64,000 nucleotides of DNA from Sphingorhabdus lutea. GTDB taxonomy: Bacteria; Pseudomonadota; Alphaproteobacteria; Sphingomonadales; Sphingomonadaceae. The position numbers and the translations under genes are program-made. The stretch's first letter is position 1. Every line of letters begins with the position of its first letter. The notes under the pieces were generated by a model. That model was not told where the DNA came from, did no database searches, and saw only the letters and a list, made by a program, of their open reading frames with translations. This document shows positions 1 to 8,973 of this stretch, one piece after another. The DNA is taken from assembly GCF_001889025.1 (NCBI RefSeq), contig NZ_CP018154.1, forward strand, positions 1,850,501 to 1,914,500. The letters run 5' to 3'.

Positions 1-120
1 TTTTCTTTGTTCTTTGCACCTTTGCCGTGTTTTTGGCGGGTTCAAAAATGTTACAAGCGGTCGAATTTCAAAATATGTTCGGCAGCGAAAAATAATATAT
101 TGAATATATAAAGAAAAAAG

Positions 121-475
121 GTGGAGAGCTTCTGTTGCCCGGCGCCCTCCGGGCCGCTGTAACCTTCCTGTTGCCCGGCCGGTTCGGCCGCGTTCTTGTT
201 TAGTAATCTATCCCGTTAGGGCGTCAATTACGCTGCAAGAGCAAGTGCTTCGTTATCGTTTGCACTTATAAGTTTTGAGCCTATAGCGGGTTACTCAGCC
301 CGGGTGAAAATAATGCCTTTGAACACACGTCGATCCTGGTTCGGCCCCGTCAATATTGCCAATCATTTAACATAATCGACCATTTTGGTGGAGCCGCCGG
401 GTACTGCCCCCGGGTCCGCTGCATCTATTACACATCATCATTTATCGCCATAGTCCGCCGAAGCGAACATGACAT
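121..475 (-). ncRNA. ssrA: tmRNA, circularly permuted two-piece form
   Basis: Read on the minus strand, the acceptor piece comes first and ends in CGGCTCCACCA with the CCA at 388-386. After a loop of about 37 nt that should be excised, the coding piece starts at 348 with GGGGCCG. These two ends form a 7-bp acceptor stem with one G-U pair, as in split alphaproteobacterial tmRNAs. The tag frame occupies 263-228 and encodes ANDNEALALAA followed by TAA. The product rescues stalled ribosomes and marks unfinished proteins for ClpXP-type proteolysis. The outer ends are approximate, because in the permuted gene they are set by processing and by pairing between the two pieces. A T-rich stretch follows the 3' end. 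Confidence 0.92.
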
Positions 476-531
476 ATATAGACGCAATTTCATGAATAGG
501 AAGTGAAAGGGATAAAAAAAATTTTACGCCC

Positions 532-867
532 TTATAAACCCTGCATATTTCTGCTTTCACTGGGTATAGCGACGGTTAAGCCGTCTAGATCCTTGGTCAA
601 TAATATCTGACAGGATAATCTGCTGGTGCGGCGAGCGCCCGCAGCAAGGTCAAGCATATCTTCTTCATTCTCGCTTGCAGGGGGTAATTTATCAAACCAT
701 GCGTCCTTTACAATGACATGGCAGGTGGAACAGGCCATCTGCCCCTCACATGTCCCCTCCAATGGTTGGCCGGCCGCCTGCCCCACATCTAACAGGCAGT
801 CCCCTTCATTGCCCTCCACTTCTTGGATAACCGAACCGCTTATATTGGTAAAAATGACTTTGACCAT
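532..867 (-). CDS. 2Fe-2S ferredoxin, adrenodoxin type
   Basis: A ferredoxin of 111 residues with the adrenodoxin/Isc-type cysteine pattern C-x5-C-x2-C (CEGQMACSTC) and a distant fourth cysteine in RLSC. It should bind a 2Fe-2S cluster and carry electrons in the cytoplasm, either for Fe-S cluster assembly or for a cytochrome P450 or oxygenase. The chosen ATG overlaps the stop codon of the upstream cysteine desulfurase (TAATG), which indicates translational coupling, and AGGA lies about ten bases upstream. A start 27 bases earlier is possible but would add nine residues absent from the family. The desulfurase neighbour favours a role in cluster assembly, which is an inference. Confidence 0.9.
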   Translation of the reverse strand: MVKVIFTNISGSVIQEVEGNEGDCLLDVGQAAGQPLEGTCEGQMACSTCHVIVKDAWFDKLPPASENEEDMLDLAAGARRTSRLSCQILLTKDLDGLTVAIPSESRNMQGL

Positions 868-1970
868 TAAAATATTTCCTGATTTTGCGCACATTGATTT
901 ATAATTTGGGCCGCTTTATCTATTTCTTCCATGCTTGTATAACGTCCAAAACCCAAACGGATAGAGGATTTTGCCTGTTTGTCACTTAACCCAATGGCTT
1001 TAAGTACATGGCTGGGCCGTCCCGAACCGCTGGCACAGGCGGAGCCCGCCGAAAATAAGATATTTCTGGCTTCGGATATTAAGCGATCTGCATCAAGTCC
1101 ATCTTTTCGAATATTGAAATTTCCATAATATCTATTTTCAATATCTCCATTTATGTCCCATGATGCGAATAATTTCACCGCCAAATCCCATAAATGGCGA
1201 ACATGCTTATTATCCGTCTCCATATTCTGCTTCGCGATTTCTGCAGCCTTGCCAAAACCAACACATAAGGCTGGGGATAAAGTTCCTGACCTCATTCCCA
1301 TTTCCTGCTCTCCACCATGTTGAATTGCGTTTAAATGAATGTCATCGCGAACCCATAATGCGCCAACACCCTTTGGCCCATAAATTTTATGTGCCGATAT
1401 CGCAATCATATCCGGCCCTTCGTCTATCGCCATTCGGCCATATGCCTGAACCGCATCACATAAATATAAACCGCCTGCATCATGCGTTTTTTGCGCAATT
1501 TTGTTTATGGGTTGAATTGTACCAATTTCATTATTTACCATCATGGCAGATATAAGCGCTGGAGGGTTATTTTTTAAAATATTTTCTAACTCATCTAAAT
1601 TGACTAAGCCTACTTTGTTGACGCTTAACATCTGCACTTCATGGCCAATGCGCCGCATTTCATCCATATTATCCAATATGGCTGCATGTTCAATTGTGGT
1701 TGCAGCAAAACGTTTATATGCGCTGCCTTTAATAGCCAAATTTATCGCCTCTGTTGCACCGGATGTGAAAATCAATCGTCCACCCTTGGGCAATAGGGCC
1801 ATTATTTGTTCTCTTGCATGCTCCACAGCTGCTTGGGCCATCCTCCCGCCCATATGGCTGCTATGTGGGTTATAATGATGATCGCGCAGCCATGGTAACA
1901 TGGCATCCACCACCTCTGGCGCCATAGGGGTTGTGGCCTGATAATCCAAATAAATGCTTTTTTGGTTCAT
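867..1970 (-). CDS. cysteine desulfurase, class V aminotransferase fold
   Basis: This 367-residue PLP enzyme should take sulfur from L-cysteine as an enzyme persulfide and pass it to Fe-S assembly or tRNA thiolation. The N-terminus has the family motif YLDYQATTP. The PLP lysine lies in SAHKIYGPKG and the catalytic cysteine in the loop SAGSACASGSG near residue 320. Length fits the IscS/NifS group. The stop overlaps the start of the ferredoxin gene, and a second desulfurase lies 45 bp upstream, so the three genes probably form one minus-strand transcript. I do not choose between IscS and NifS on motifs alone. Confidence 0.9.
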   Translation of the reverse strand: MNQKSIYLDYQATTPMAPEVVDAMLPWLRDHHYNPHSSHMGGRMAQAAVEHAREQIMALLPKGGRLIFTSGATEAINLAIKGSAYKRFAATTIEHAAILDNMDEMRRIGHEVQMLSVNKVGLVNLDELENILKNNPPALISAMMVNNEIGTIQPINKIAQKTHDAGGLYLCDAVQAYGRMAIDEGPDMIAISAHKIYGPKGVGALWVRDDIHLNAIQHGGEQEMGMRSGTLSPALCVGFGKAAEIAKQNMETDNKHVRHLWDLAVKLFASWDINGDIENRYYGNFNIRKDGLDADRLISEARNILFSAGSACASGSGRPSHVLKAIGLSDKQAKSSIRLGFGRYTSMEEIDKAAQIINQCAQNQEIF

Positions 1971-2015
1971 TCACATTTCCCAGCGGCGTGATTAACATAT
2001 TTTCTAATTAACATG

Positions 2016-3074
2016 TTATTTTTTATCATAATGCCTTGATGATAATTTTATCCAACTATTGATAAACGCATCCACATCCGACATTTTGCTATTATGGCCA
2101 AGGCTAACTCTAACCACCTCGCCCGCGCTTTTCATGTCATGCCCCATGGCGGTTAAAACATGGCTTGCCTTTAACGTGCCCGATGAACATGCACTGCCCG
2201 CCGATACCGCAATGCCGGCCATATCATAATGGATTAACTGCGCCGAGGAGCTGACCCCGGGCAGACGATAACTGGATATGGTGGACAGGCGGTTTCCTGA
2301 TTGGCCAATTATTTGCCCTCCATGCGATAAAATTGCGCTGTCCAGCCTATCCCGCATTGCTGCAATATTGGCCGTCCATTCAAAGCCAGCTTCAATAGCA
2401 GCGGCAAAACCCAAAATGGCGGGCAAATTTTCCGTGCCGCGTCGATATCCCTGTTCTTGCCCCCCCGTGGGAGACAATCTGCCCAGATTTTTTACCAATA
2501 ATGCCCCAATTCCCGGCGGCCCGCCCAATTTATGCCCCGAAATGGCAATCATATGCGCAAGGGGCAATGGCAATTTTCCCGCCCCTTGGGAGGCATCGCA
2601 AAAAAATAACGCCCCATTTTCTTTGGCCCATGCCATAATATCATCGGTATTTTGGATGATGCCAGTTTCATTATTCACCTGTTGCACAGCCACCATGTCA
2701 CATGGGGATAGGGTATTGATATTCACCTGCCCCTGCTCATCAACTCCAATAATTTGCGACTTATCCGCCAATTTGCCTGCTGACAAAACCGCATCATGCT
2801 CAACCGCGCTCAGCTGAATATGACTTTTGCCCTTTAATGCGGTGTAAATGGCCTCGCTCGCCCCGCTGGTAAAAATCAACTCCCCATCCCAATCCAATGC
2901 GCTTTTTATCCGGTGGCGTGCATCCTCCAATAAAGCGCGCGCGGCGCGGCCCGTTAAATGCGGCGAAGATGGATTGGCCCAGCTTGAAAGGGCACTACTC
3001 ATTGCCTCAATCGCCGGGGCAACCATCATCGTTGTTGCCGCATGGTCCAAATATATTTGTTCTTTTGTCATCAT
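2016..3074 (-). CDS. second cysteine desulfurase family protein
   Basis: A 352-residue class V aminotransferase-fold protein, paralogous to its downstream neighbour but clearly diverged. It has YLDHAATT at the N-terminus, the PLP lysine in SGHKLGGPPG and an active-site cysteine in SAGSACSSGTLK. All residues needed for cysteine desulfurase chemistry are present, so it is likely active. It begins with two consecutive ATG codons and either could be used. It is the first gene of the probable three-gene Fe-S/sulfur operon. The divergent hydrolase gene starts about 150 bp away across an AT-rich promoter region. Confidence 0.88.
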   Translation of the reverse strand: MMTKEQIYLDHAATTMMVAPAIEAMSSALSSWANPSSPHLTGRAARALLEDARHRIKSALDWDGELIFTSGASEAIYTALKGKSHIQLSAVEHDAVLSAGKLADKSQIIGVDEQGQVNINTLSPCDMVAVQQVNNETGIIQNTDDIMAWAKENGALFFCDASQGAGKLPLPLAHMIAISGHKLGGPPGIGALLVKNLGRLSPTGGQEQGYRRGTENLPAILGFAAAIEAGFEWTANIAAMRDRLDSAILSHGGQIIGQSGNRLSTISSYRLPGVSSSAQLIHYDMAGIAVSAGSACSSGTLKASHVLTAMGHDMKSAGEVVRVSLGHNSKMSDVDAFINSWIKLSSRHYDKK

Positions 3075-3228
3075 TATCCGTGGCTATTGCCTTATATATT
3101 GCGCATTTTTCCTATATGTTTATATATAGGGGGTAGAATCTTCAAAAGCTATATATTCAACATTCTATATGATGCGTATAGATGCTTTGAATATGTATTT
3201 TTCATTTAGTTAGAAAATAAATTATTAT

Positions 3229-3885
3229 ATGCCATCAATCATTATTCCTGGCCCTGAGGGCCGTTTAGAAGCCCGTTTCAGCCCGCCACCACGCCCACGT
3301 GCGCCCGTTGCAATGATTTTGCACCCGCATCCTCAGGCTGGCGGCACTATGAATGACCGTATAACACAGGAATTATACAAAACATTTGTCAAACGCGGCT
3401 TTGGCGTTTTGCGGTTTAACTTTCGCGGTGTAGGCCGCAGCGAGGGCGAATTTGACAATGGCATTGGTGAATTATCCGACGCAGCAGCCGCCCTTGATTG
3501 GGTTCAAAATTTCCATCAAGAGGCAGAAACCACATGGATTGCGGGTTTCAGCTTTGGCGCATGGATTGGCATGCAATTATTGATGCGCCGCCCGGAAATT
3601 CGTGGATTTATCTCCATCGCACCGCCCGCAAACATGTATGATTTCAGCTTCCTTGCCCCCTGCCCATCATCTGGCATTTTAATTCAGGGTGCGGGCGATG
3701 AAGTTGTTACCCCCCATGCGGTGCAAAAATTGGTGGATAAATTGCGCACGCAAAAACATATCACCATTCACCATGATGAAATTCCCCGCGCCAATCATTT
3801 CTTTGAAAATGAACAGGAAATGTTGATGGCTTCGGTTAATAATTATCTGAATATGCGGTTGGACCCAGATTGCCCGATTAAATAA
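3229..3885 (+). CDS. alpha/beta hydrolase
   Basis: A 218-residue cytoplasmic alpha/beta-hydrolase of the small COG2945-like type. The early strand carries HPHPQAGGTMND, the probable oxyanion region. The nucleophile elbow is GFSFG near residue 105 with serine as nucleophile, and a late histidine lies in NHFFEN. There is no signal peptide or membrane segment. Substrate cannot be inferred; relatives are listed as acyl or peptide hydrolases. It is transcribed divergently from the cysteine desulfurase pair and converges with the small membrane protein at 3901. Confidence 0.82.
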   Translation: MPSIIIPGPEGRLEARFSPPPRPRAPVAMILHPHPQAGGTMNDRITQELYKTFVKRGFGVLRFNFRGVGRSEGEFDNGIGELSDAAAALDWVQNFHQEAETTWIAGFSFGAWIGMQLLMRRPEIRGFISIAPPANMYDFSFLAPCPSSGILIQGAGDEVVTPHAVQKLVDKLRTQKHITIHHDEIPRANHFFENEQEMLMASVNNYLNMRLDPDCPIK

Positions 3886-3900
3886 TTTCGATTAAATAAT

Positions 3901-4101
3901 TTATTGGGCCGTTTGAAGCGAAGCGGATTTTTCTGCCTCACTTGGAATGGCCCAAATCGCAACATTGGCAATCATGACAATTGCCGCAATTATCATCAAT
4001 AATGGCTTTTGCCCCCAACCTTCCCTGCGGCCCATGGATATTGCCCCCCAAATAAGGGCAAAACTGGTCAGCATCAATGCGCCCATAATAAAATCGCTCA
4101 T
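3901..4101 (-). CDS. small two-helix membrane protein, unknown function
   Basis: A 66-residue protein with two hydrophobic segments (about 5-22 and 35-55) joined by a short basic loop (MGRREGWGQK), followed by a polar tail. The start MSDFIMGAL is preferred because AAGGG precedes it at good spacing; a start 75 bases upstream would add a basic extension without hydrophobic or conserved character. It sits alone between a convergent hydrolase and the divergent rpiB. I do not recognise a family. Confidence 0.6.
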   Translation of the reverse strand: MSDFIMGALMLTSFALIWGAISMGRREGWGQKPLLMIIAAIVMIANVAIWAIPSEAEKSASLQTAQ

Positions 4102-4265
4102 ATAATTTACCCTTAAATCGCCAAAACTGCGCCTATTGCTTTTGTGAAATAATAAATCCCATTTCTTTATAAGCAAGGGGTAGAGTTATTTTTATCCCTG
4201 CACTAAAAGACGCGCATGCGATTCTGTAACAGAATATAAACCAGCAATATAAGGGGTGAGTTTTG

Positions 4266-4703
4266 ATGAAAATTGCACTTGCATCAGATCATGCAGCGGT
4301 TGAAATGAAAACTGCGCTTATTCAATGGCTGAATGAAATGGGCCATGAAATCACCGATTGCGGCCCTCATAATGATGATAGTGTGGATTATCCCGATTAT
4401 GGATATAAATTGGCGGCGGTGATTGCCGACAAACAGGCCGATTTTGGCATCGCCATTTGCGGATCGGGCATTGGAATATCAATTGCGGTTAACCGCCATC
4501 ATAATTGCCGCTGTGCATTGGTGGGCGAGCCTTTATCCGCAAAATTATCGCGCGAACATAATGACGCAAATGTCATCGCACTTGGCGCGCGTTTAACCGG
4601 CATTGAAATGGCAAAAGAATGCGTCGCCACATTTATCAACACATCATTTGGCGGCGAACGCCATCAACGCCGTGTTACAAAATTATCCAACCCGCAATTT
4701 TGA
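4266..4703 (+). CDS. rpiB: ribose-5-phosphate isomerase B
   Basis: A 145-residue protein of the RpiB/LacAB family that interconverts ribose 5-phosphate and ribulose 5-phosphate in the pentose phosphate pathway. The N-terminus KIALASDHAA supplies the phosphate and base residues, and CGSGIGISIAVNR holds the catalytic cysteine and anion-hole loop. The ATG at 4266 is preferred over the TTG three bases earlier because AAGGGGTGAG is well placed. It is 15 bp upstream of glyA, the usual rpiB-glyA arrangement in alphaproteobacteria, and is probably co-transcribed with it. Confidence 0.93.
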   Translation: MKIALASDHAAVEMKTALIQWLNEMGHEITDCGPHNDDSVDYPDYGYKLAAVIADKQADFGIAICGSGIGISIAVNRHHNCRCALVGEPLSAKLSREHNDANVIALGARLTGIEMAKECVATFINTSFGGERHQRRVTKLSNPQF

Positions 4704-4718
4704 GATAAAGGGAATTTT

Positions 4719-6026
4719 ATGTCCGATAATAACCAACATGATATGATCCGCAAAAATGGTTTCTTTACCGAAGATTTGGCACAGGCTGATCAAGCCGTCA
4801 TGTCCGCAATCGGCAAGGAATTAACCCGCGAACAAAAACAAATTGAGTTAATTGCATCGGAAAATATCGTCTCCAAAGCTGTTTTACAGGCACAAGGTTC
4901 GGTCTTTACCAATAAATATGCCGAAGGTTATCCTGGCAAAAGATATTATCAAGGATGCGCACCATCCGATGATGTCGAACAATTGGCTATTGACCGTGCA
5001 AAACAATTATTTGATTGTGAATATATCAATGTGCAACCACATAGCGGCGCACAGGCCAATGGCGCGGTGATGTTGGCATTGGTCAAACCGGGCGAAACAA
5101 TTTTGGGGATGAGCCTGGACGCGGGCGGGCATTTAACCCATGGCGCGCGCCCTGCAATGTCGGGCAAATGGTTTAACGCCGTGCAATATGGCGTGCGCAG
5201 CGACAATCATTTAATTGATTATGATGAGGTTGAAAAACTGGCGCTGGAACATAAACCAAAATTAATAATTGCCGGTGGCTCCGCCTATCCGCGCATTATT
5301 GATTTTGTTCGTTTCCGTGAAATTGCCGATAAGGTTGGCGCATATTTGCATGTGGATATGGCCCATTTTGCCGGATTGGTTGCGGCGGGTCTGCACCCAT
5401 CGCCCCTGCCTCATGCTCATGTGGTGACCACCACAACCCATAAAACATTGCGCGGCCCGCGTGGCGGCATGATTTTGTCAAATGATCCAGATTTGGGCAA
5501 GAAATTCAACAGTGCGGTTTTCCCCGGACTTCAGGGTGGCCCATTAATGCATGTTATCGCGGCAAAGGCGGTTGCATTTGGAGAGGCGCTACAGCCTGAA
5601 TTTAAATCATATAGTGCAGCCGTGATTAAAAATGCCCAAGCATTGGCAGAGCGGCTTCGTGAGCGCGGCGCGGCACTTGTTTCCGGCGGCACAGACACGC
5701 ATTTGGCGCTTGTTGACCTGACACCATTGGGCGTAACTGGCAAGGATGCGGATGAGGCATTGGAAAGAGCCGGCATTACTTGCAATAAAAATGGCATTCC
5801 CAATGATCCCCTGCCCCCCACAAAAACAAGCGGTATTCGCGTTGGTTCACCAGCGGGCACAACGCGCGGCTTTGGCGTTGAGGAATTTCAACAAATTGGT
5901 GATATGATTGCCGATGTGTTGGACGGCCTGCGCAATAAGGGTGAGGAAGGTGACGCAGCGGTCGAGGCCGATGTCAAAAAACGCGTTGAGGCATTATGCG
6001 CAAAATTTCCAATTTATCCTTCTTGA
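4719..6026 (+). CDS. glyA: serine hydroxymethyltransferase
   Basis: This 435-residue PLP enzyme converts serine and tetrahydrofolate to glycine and 5,10-methylene-tetrahydrofolate, supplying one-carbon units. The conserved blocks [22 protein letters not shown] and [14 protein letters not shown] are intact, with the PLP lysine near residue 242. It lies between rpiB and a zinc-ribbon gene, and nrdR follows, the typical glyA-nrdR neighbourhood. Full length, no oddities. Confidence 0.97.
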   Translation: MSDNNQHDMIRKNGFFTEDLAQADQAVMSAIGKELTREQKQIELIASENIVSKAVLQAQGSVFTNKYAEGYPGKRYYQGCAPSDDVEQLAIDRAKQLFDCEYINVQPHSGAQANGAVMLALVKPGETILGMSLDAGGHLTHGARPAMSGKWFNAVQYGVRSDNHLIDYDEVEKLALEHKPKLIIAGGSAYPRIIDFVRFREIADKVGAYLHVDMAHFAGLVAAGLHPSPLPHAHVVTTTTHKTLRGPRGGMILSNDPDLGKKFNSAVFPGLQGGPLMHVIAAKAVAFGEALQPEFKSYSAAVIKNAQALAERLRERGAALVSGGTDTHLALVDLTPLGVTGKDADEALERAGITCNKNGIPNDPLPPTKTSGIRVGSPAGTTRGFGVEEFQQIGDMIADVLDGLRNKGEEGDAAVEADVKKRVEALCAKFPIYPS

Positions 6027-6071
6027 AATAGGATGTTTCAAAACACATCTATATAAGGAGGGAGAAATGAA

Positions 6072-6422
6072 ATGACCCAAATAACCTGTAATAATTGTGA
6101 TTTTCAAATCACCGAAGGAACACGTTTTTGTCCGCAATGCGGCGAAAAGACAAATGAACAACTCTCTGCCGAAAGCTATGCTGCGCAGGCAAAACATTAT
6201 GTTGGCGAAGCGGCTGATGAGCTTTATGGCGCGGCAAAAGAAGCTTTTAATGGCGGCAAAAAACTAGCCGATGCAGATAGCGCGAAAAAAGTTGCCGGTG
6301 GCGCGGCCATTGGCGCATTGGCGGGTGTTATTGCGCCCGTTGGCATTGCGGCAGGCGCGGCCATTGGTGCGGGAATTGTCGCCTATCGCCATTTGAACAA
6401 AAAAAATAAACCAGATAATTGA
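6072..6422 (+). CDS. zinc-ribbon protein with glycine-rich helical tail
   Basis: A 116-residue protein. The first 30 residues form a zinc ribbon (CNNC and CPQC) of the type seen in zinc-ribbon domain proteins of unknown role. The middle is Ala/Lys-rich and helical, and the C-terminus (about 75-105) is a glycine/alanine-rich hydrophobic stretch able to insert in a membrane. A strong AAGGAGGGAG precedes two possible ATGs. The first, at 6067, opens only the minimal frame ATG AAA TGA, which overlaps the true start at 6072. It sits between glyA and nrdR, 6 bp before the latter. Function unknown. Confidence 0.75.
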   Translation: MTQITCNNCDFQITEGTRFCPQCGEKTNEQLSAESYAAQAKHYVGEAADELYGAAKEAFNGGKKLADADSAKKVAGGAAIGALAGVIAPVGIAAGAAIGAGIVAYRHLNKKNKPDN

Positions 6423-6428
6423 TATATA

Positions 6429-6893
6429 ATGCGCTGTCCTTTTTGTGCCCATGAAAATAGCCAGGTAAAGGACAGCCGTCCCACCGAAGATGGATCGGCG
6501 ACCCGCCGCCGCCGCCAATGTGAAGGATGCGGCGCCAGATTTACAACATTTGAACGCATTCAAATGCGCGATTTAATGGTGGTAAAATCCGAAGACCGCA
6601 AAGAAGCATTTGACCGCGATAAATTGGCAAAATCGGTCTCGCTTGCATGCCGCAAACGCCCGATTGGCGAGGAACGGATTGAGCAGCTTGTTTCGGGAAT
6701 TCATCGGCAATTGGAAACAATGGGCGAAACCGAAGTTCCCTCGATGAAAATTGGCGAAATGGTGATGAGCTCCCTAAAAGCTATTGATAGTGTCGCCTAT
6801 ATCCGCTTTGCCTCGGTTTATAAGGATTTTACAGAGGCCAAGGATTTTGAAGAATTTGCCGGCAGCGTTAAAGATGTTGCGGATATAGAATAG
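6429..6893 (+). CDS. nrdR: transcriptional repressor NrdR
   Basis: A 154-residue regulator of ribonucleotide reductase genes. The N-terminal zinc ribbon is complete ([18 protein letters not shown] and the second [13 protein letters not shown]) and is followed by the ATP-cone domain that senses ATP/dATP (about residues 49-139). The family acts by binding NrdR boxes upstream of nrd operons; none is visible nearby. It follows the zinc-ribbon gene by 6 bp and precedes trmJ by 9 bp, so it is likely part of the glyA operon. Confidence 0.96.
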   Translation: MRCPFCAHENSQVKDSRPTEDGSATRRRRQCEGCGARFTTFERIQMRDLMVVKSEDRKEAFDRDKLAKSVSLACRKRPIGEERIEQLVSGIHRQLETMGETEVPSMKIGEMVMSSLKAIDSVAYIRFASVYKDFTEAKDFEEFAGSVKDVADIE

Positions 6894-6902
6894 GCCAATT
6901 TC

Positions 6903-7658
6903 ATGGATATTGAGAAACCAGCTTCGGCGCAACAATCTGTTCAACCCGCCATCATATTGGTTCGTCCGCAATTGGGCGAAAATATTGGCAAGGCAGCGCG
7001 TGCCATGCTTAATTTTGGGTTGACCGAAATGCGCCTTGTCGCCCCGCGCGATGGGTGGCCCAACCCCATGGCTGGCCCAGCGGCAAGCGGCGCTGATCAA
7101 ATTTTGGCCGAGGCAAAATTATTTGATAATGTCGCCGATGCAGTGGCCGACATTACCCATGTTTATGCCACAACCGTGCGTAAACGCGGCATTGATAAAC
7201 CGGTTTTCACACCGCAAGAGGCCGCCTACCAAATCCATGCCCAACCCGGCAAAAGCGCCATTTTATTTGGCGCAGAACGCTCTGGCCTTGAAACCGAGGA
7301 GGTTGGCTATGCCCGCTCCATCATCACTGTGCCGATAAATCCAGAATTTGGATCGTTAAATCTGGCACAGGCTGTGATTATATGCGCCTATGAATGGTCA
7401 AAAAATCAATCCCTTTCGATGCCACCATCGGTTGATATGCTGGACGCTGCTCCACAGGGCGAATTTGAAGGGATGATTGGTCATTTGTTTGAAATATTGA
7501 AAGAAAAGGACTATTTCTTCCCCCCTGAACGCAGCGAAGTGACCAAAAATACTTTGCGAAATTTATTAACAAAGCCGTCGTGGAACAGCCAAGAAATACG
7601 CACTTTGCGCGGCGTTTTTTCCACTTTTGGCAAATCTAAACAATCGCCCAGAAATTAA
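6903..7658 (+). CDS. trmJ: tRNA/rRNA 2'-O-methyltransferase, TrmJ type
   Basis: A 251-residue SPOUT-family methyltransferase. The opening VRPQLGENIGKAARAM with conserved N and R, the middle LFGAERSGLE and the knot motif SLNLAQAV are characteristic. TrmJ enzymes methylate position 32 of tRNAs; the broader family includes rRNA enzymes, so the exact substrate is inferred. The C-terminal extension (about 165-251) matches the TrmJ-type helical domain. Last gene of the glyA-nrdR run, ending 25 bp before the convergent chorismate mutase gene. Confidence 0.88.
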   Translation: MDIEKPASAQQSVQPAIILVRPQLGENIGKAARAMLNFGLTEMRLVAPRDGWPNPMAGPAASGADQILAEAKLFDNVADAVADITHVYATTVRKRGIDKPVFTPQEAAYQIHAQPGKSAILFGAERSGLETEEVGYARSIITVPINPEFGSLNLAQAVIICAYEWSKNQSLSMPPSVDMLDAAPQGEFEGMIGHLFEILKEKDYFFPPERSEVTKNTLRNLLTKPSWNSQEIRTLRGVFSTFGKSKQSPRN

Positions 7659-7682
7659 GCGTTGGTTTGTGCCGACTATGTA

Positions 7683-8003
7683 TTAACGCCCCTTATCATA
7701 GGCATTAAATTCATACTCAATTGAGCTTTCAATCAATATTTCCCATAATTGATCGCTCAATGCATCTGGCAGTCCGGCTTCGCTGGCCAATATTCGCACA
7801 TTATCCTTTACCTGCGCTTTACGCGGTTCATCACGCACGGCTTCCCGATTTGGTTTAATCCGTGCTGCGGCCCGCATATATCCAAAGCGAACCGCCAATA
7901 ATTTCACCAATTGCCGGTCAATTTCGTCCACGCCTGCACGCACATCGACCATGGTTTCGCATTCAACAGATGGGATAATATTGATGTTTTTTTGTTCAGC
8001 CAT
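7683..8003 (-). CDS. chorismate mutase, AroQ class
   Basis: A small all-helical chorismate mutase that rearranges chorismate to prephenate for phenylalanine and tyrosine synthesis. The core runs from VRAGVDEIDRQLVKLLAVRF through RIKPNREAVRDEPRK, with the basic residues that bind the substrate carboxylates. I place the start at the ATG giving 106 residues; the frame is open to a TTG at 8063, which would give 126 residues, and neither has a convincing ribosome site. It stands alone, convergent with trmJ and divergent from rpsD. Confidence 0.85.
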   Translation of the reverse strand: MAEQKNINIIPSVECETMVDVRAGVDEIDRQLVKLLAVRFGYMRAAARIKPNREAVRDEPRKAQVKDNVRILASEAGLPDALSDQLWEILIESSIEYEFNAYDKGR

Positions 8004-8220
8004 TCGTGGCCAATAATCAGCATGGCCCATATTGTCCACTGCCAAACTATTATTTAACTCCAATTAACTTTGATTTTGGGCGTTTCAACACTTGACTTCA
8101 GCAAATATTATCGCCATAGCGCGCCTTCGCAATGGGCACTGCACCCCGGTGAAGCAGAGGCCGTATTGATTTATTCAATAGTGCGTTTCCGGGAATTATG
8201 ATAGCAAATTGGAGTTTGAA

Positions 8221-8835
8221 ATGACAAAACGTACAAGTTCAAAATATAAATTAGACCGCCGTATGGGTGAAAATATTTGGGGTCGTCCCAAATCACCTAT
8301 TAACCGCCGTGATTATGGCCCTGGCCAACATGGCCAACGTCGTAAAGGCAAATTGTCTGACTTTGGTATTCAATTGCGCGCCAAGCAAAAGCTGAAAGGC
8401 TATTATGGCGACGTGACCGAAAAGCAATTTAAGCGTCTTTACACCGAAGCAAGCCGTCAAAAAGGCGATACCAGCCAAAATCTTATTGGTTTGTTGGAAC
8501 GCCGTCTTGACATGGTGGTATATCGCGCGAAATTCGCCCCTACCATCTTTGCTGCTCGTCAATTGGTTAGCCACGGACATATCCGCGTAAATGGCGTAAA
8601 ATGTAATATTGCAAGCCGTCAAATTTCTGTTGGTGATGAAATTTCATTGGGTAATAAGGCGATGGAAATGGCCTTGGTTATCGAAGCACAAGGCCTTGCC
8701 GAGCGTGACATTCCTGAATATGTCAGCGTGACCGACAATAAAAAAGCAACCTTTACCCGCGTTCCTACTTTGGATGAGGTTCCTTATCCTGTTAAAATGG
8801 AACCAAATTTGGTTGTTGAATTTTATTCACGTTAA
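8221..8835 (+). CDS. rpsD: 30S ribosomal protein S4
   Basis: A 204-residue S4, the primary rRNA-binding protein that nucleates 30S assembly. The N-terminal [14 protein letters not shown], the S4 RNA-binding domain [17 protein letters not shown] to ISVGDEI, and the C-terminus are typical. The start follows TTGGAGTTTGAA; an upstream in-frame TTG is discarded. As in many alphaproteobacteria it is a single-gene unit outside the S10/spc clusters. A strong intrinsic terminator follows 19 bp after the stop. Confidence 0.97.
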   Translation: MTKRTSSKYKLDRRMGENIWGRPKSPINRRDYGPGQHGQRRKGKLSDFGIQLRAKQKLKGYYGDVTEKQFKRLYTEASRQKGDTSQNLIGLLERRLDMVVYRAKFAPTIFAARQLVSHGHIRVNGVKCNIASRQISVGDEISLGNKAMEMALVIEAQGLAERDIPEYVSVTDNKKATFTRVPTLDEVPYPVKMEPNLVVEFYSR

Positions 8836-8854
8836 TAAATATACCCTATTTTAT

Positions 8855-8886
8855 AAAAAAAGCGGCGTTTTTTCGCCGCTTTTTTT
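8855..8886 (+). terminator. intrinsic terminator after rpsD
   Basis: A perfect inverted repeat, A-tract plus GCGGCG, a six-T loop and CGCCGC, followed by seven T residues. The flanking A and T tracts make it potentially bidirectional, but the only gene ending here is rpsD. Confidence 0.92.
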
Positions 8887-8973
8887 ATGCCCAGCGCATT
8901 ATTTTATTAAAACATCGTTGCAGATGAAACAACGCTCTGCCATTGTCTGACCAAATAATATTTGGAGGAAGTG

